A program made the translations under genes and the position numbers. Positions 5,416-6,271 of a stretch of 6,271 bases of DNA are shown piece by piece. Position 1 is the stretch's first letter; each line of letters begins with the position of its first letter. The notes below the pieces were generated by a model, which was not told the origin of the DNA, did not search any database, and worked only from the letters and a program-made list of their open reading frames with translations. Source of the DNA: Arenicella sp. (GTDB lineage Bacteria > Pseudomonadota > Gammaproteobacteria > Arenicellales > Arenicellaceae); the NCBI GenBank assembly GCA_016763815.1, contig JAESTB010000138.1, positions 1 through 6,271 on the forward strand. Direction: 5' to 3'.

Positions 5416-6271
5416 GTGAGTGCCTACACGCAAAAAGATTTACTCAGCGTAACCGCGTTTTTCTCGGTATTGCTGCATGCTGTCATCATTCTCGGCATTA
5501 CCTTTAAATTGCCAGATATTGCCTCTAGACCTAGCACTGATAACACCTTGGACGTGGTGTTATTAAACTCTTCGAACAATGAAAAATCTGAGCTGGCTGA
5601 AATCGTTTCCAGCTCAAATAACGCTGGTGGTGGAGAGTTTGATCAAGAGTCAGAATCACCTCAAGAGTGGAAGCCGGTAACGCCGTCAAAAATCGAGTCG
5701 ATGCAGAAAGTTGCCGACCAACAACGTCAAACTAGCTTGACGCCCGACCAGCTAATCACCGCCGTGCAAGGTGAAATTAGTGTTCGTCGGCTAACACCTC
5801 AAGAAACAATATTAGAAAACAAAAAGGCCACCAAAGGGCCAGATAAATTCAATTTTAATGCACGCAAACTTGAGGTCGAACGGTTGCGAGCGAAAATCTC
5901 CCAAGCTCGACTTGATTATGGCAAACGCCCGAAAAAAGAGTTTTTATCCCCAACAACTAAAGAGCATGGAGCGGCGGAATATTTAGACACTTGGAGAAAG
6001 CGTCTAGTTGAAGTCGGTAACGCTAATTATCCGGTCAAAATTATGGCCAATAAACTAAATGGCACCTTGATTGTATCGGTCGAAATAAATCGTAACGGTA
6101 CGATCAATGACATCGAAATTCTGACCCCATCGTCACACAAGATTTTGAATGACTCGGCATTGCGCATTATTCGTGACGCATCTCCTTTCCAAGCTTTTCC
6201 TGATGAAGAGTTCTTCAGAGAAACCGATATTTTGGTAATCACTCGCTCGATACATTTCTTAAAGAACAATC
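5416..6271 (+). CDS. TonB family energy-transducer protein (3' end just outside window)
   Basis: This protein is anchored in the inner membrane and spans the periplasm; family members pass energy from ExbB/ExbD to outer-membrane receptors. 285 residues are visible with no stop. One membrane helix lies at about 11-31 (SVTAFFSVLLHAVIILGITF), and its Ser17-x3-His21 matches the functional SxxxH of E. coli TonB. The central region lacks the usual Pro-Glu/Pro-Lys run and is polar, with a helical segment ARKLEVERLRAKISQARLDY (149-168). The subtype motif follows in KKEFLSPTTKEHGAAEYLDT (173-192). The TonB C-terminal domain runs from about 193, with WRKRLVEVGNANYP, GTLIVSVEINRNGTI and DILVITRSIHF. The family usually ends TRTWxF; here it is TRSIHF. 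The start is GTG at 5416, the only candidate between the gshB stop and the helix; its ribosome site is weak. The gene is equivalent to the TonB-family gene after gshB in pseudomonads. No exbB/exbD is in view. Confidence 0.9.
   Translation, partial: MSAYTQKDLLSVTAFFSVLLHAVIILGITFKLPDIASRPSTDNTLDVVLLNSSNNEKSELAEIVSSSNNAGGGEFDQESESPQEWKPVTPSKIESMQKVADQQRQTSLTPDQLITAVQGEISVRRLTPQETILENKKATKGPDKFNFNARKLEVERLRAKISQARLDYGKRPKKEFLSPTTKEHGAAEYLDTWRKRLVEVGNANYPVKIMANKLNGTLIVSVEINRNGTINDIEILTPSSHKILNDSALRIIRDASPFQAFPDEEFFRETDILVITRSIHFLKNN

Noticed and set aside
6027..6269. - strand frame at the right end
   Set aside because: It lies opposite the TonB C-terminal domain, which is clearly the coding strand.

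Overview
The window looks like a chromosomal segment of a gammaproteobacterium of moderate GC, probably a free-living or marine type. The best pointer is the right end, where glutathione synthetase (gshB) is followed within a few bases by a TonB-family gene. That order is known from Pseudomonas-like gammaproteobacteria, where yqgE and yqgF usually follow. Genus and species cannot be fixed from the sequence.

Layout from left to right: (1) the C-terminal 213 codons of an SLC13/DASS sodium-coupled anion transporter, + strand, entering from the left edge. (2) A convergent, complete gene for a secreted zinc-dependent M20-family peptidase with a clear signal peptide, - strand. (3) An accessory patch at about 2570-3675. 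It holds an AT-rich, apparently frame-broken hypothetical gene on the - strand, a more GC-rich stretch with no convincing gene, and a small three-helix membrane protein on the + strand that resembles a holin in layout only. (4) A RimJ/RimL-type GNAT acetyltransferase, - strand. (5) A divergent intergenic region, then gshB and a TonB-family energy transducer on the + strand, cut by the right edge a few codons before its expected end.

Functionally, the transporter and the peptidase would act in the envelope and periplasm on small organic acids and peptides, but they are convergent and so not one operon. gshB (cytosolic glutathione synthesis) and the TonB-family gene (inner membrane and periplasm) probably share a transcript. 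The accessory patch differs from its neighbours in base composition and reading-frame integrity, and may be a remnant of horizontally acquired DNA. No RNA gene, CRISPR array, complete insertion sequence or origin was recognised. No clearly new system is evident; the accessory patch is the only part that ordinary annotation does not explain.
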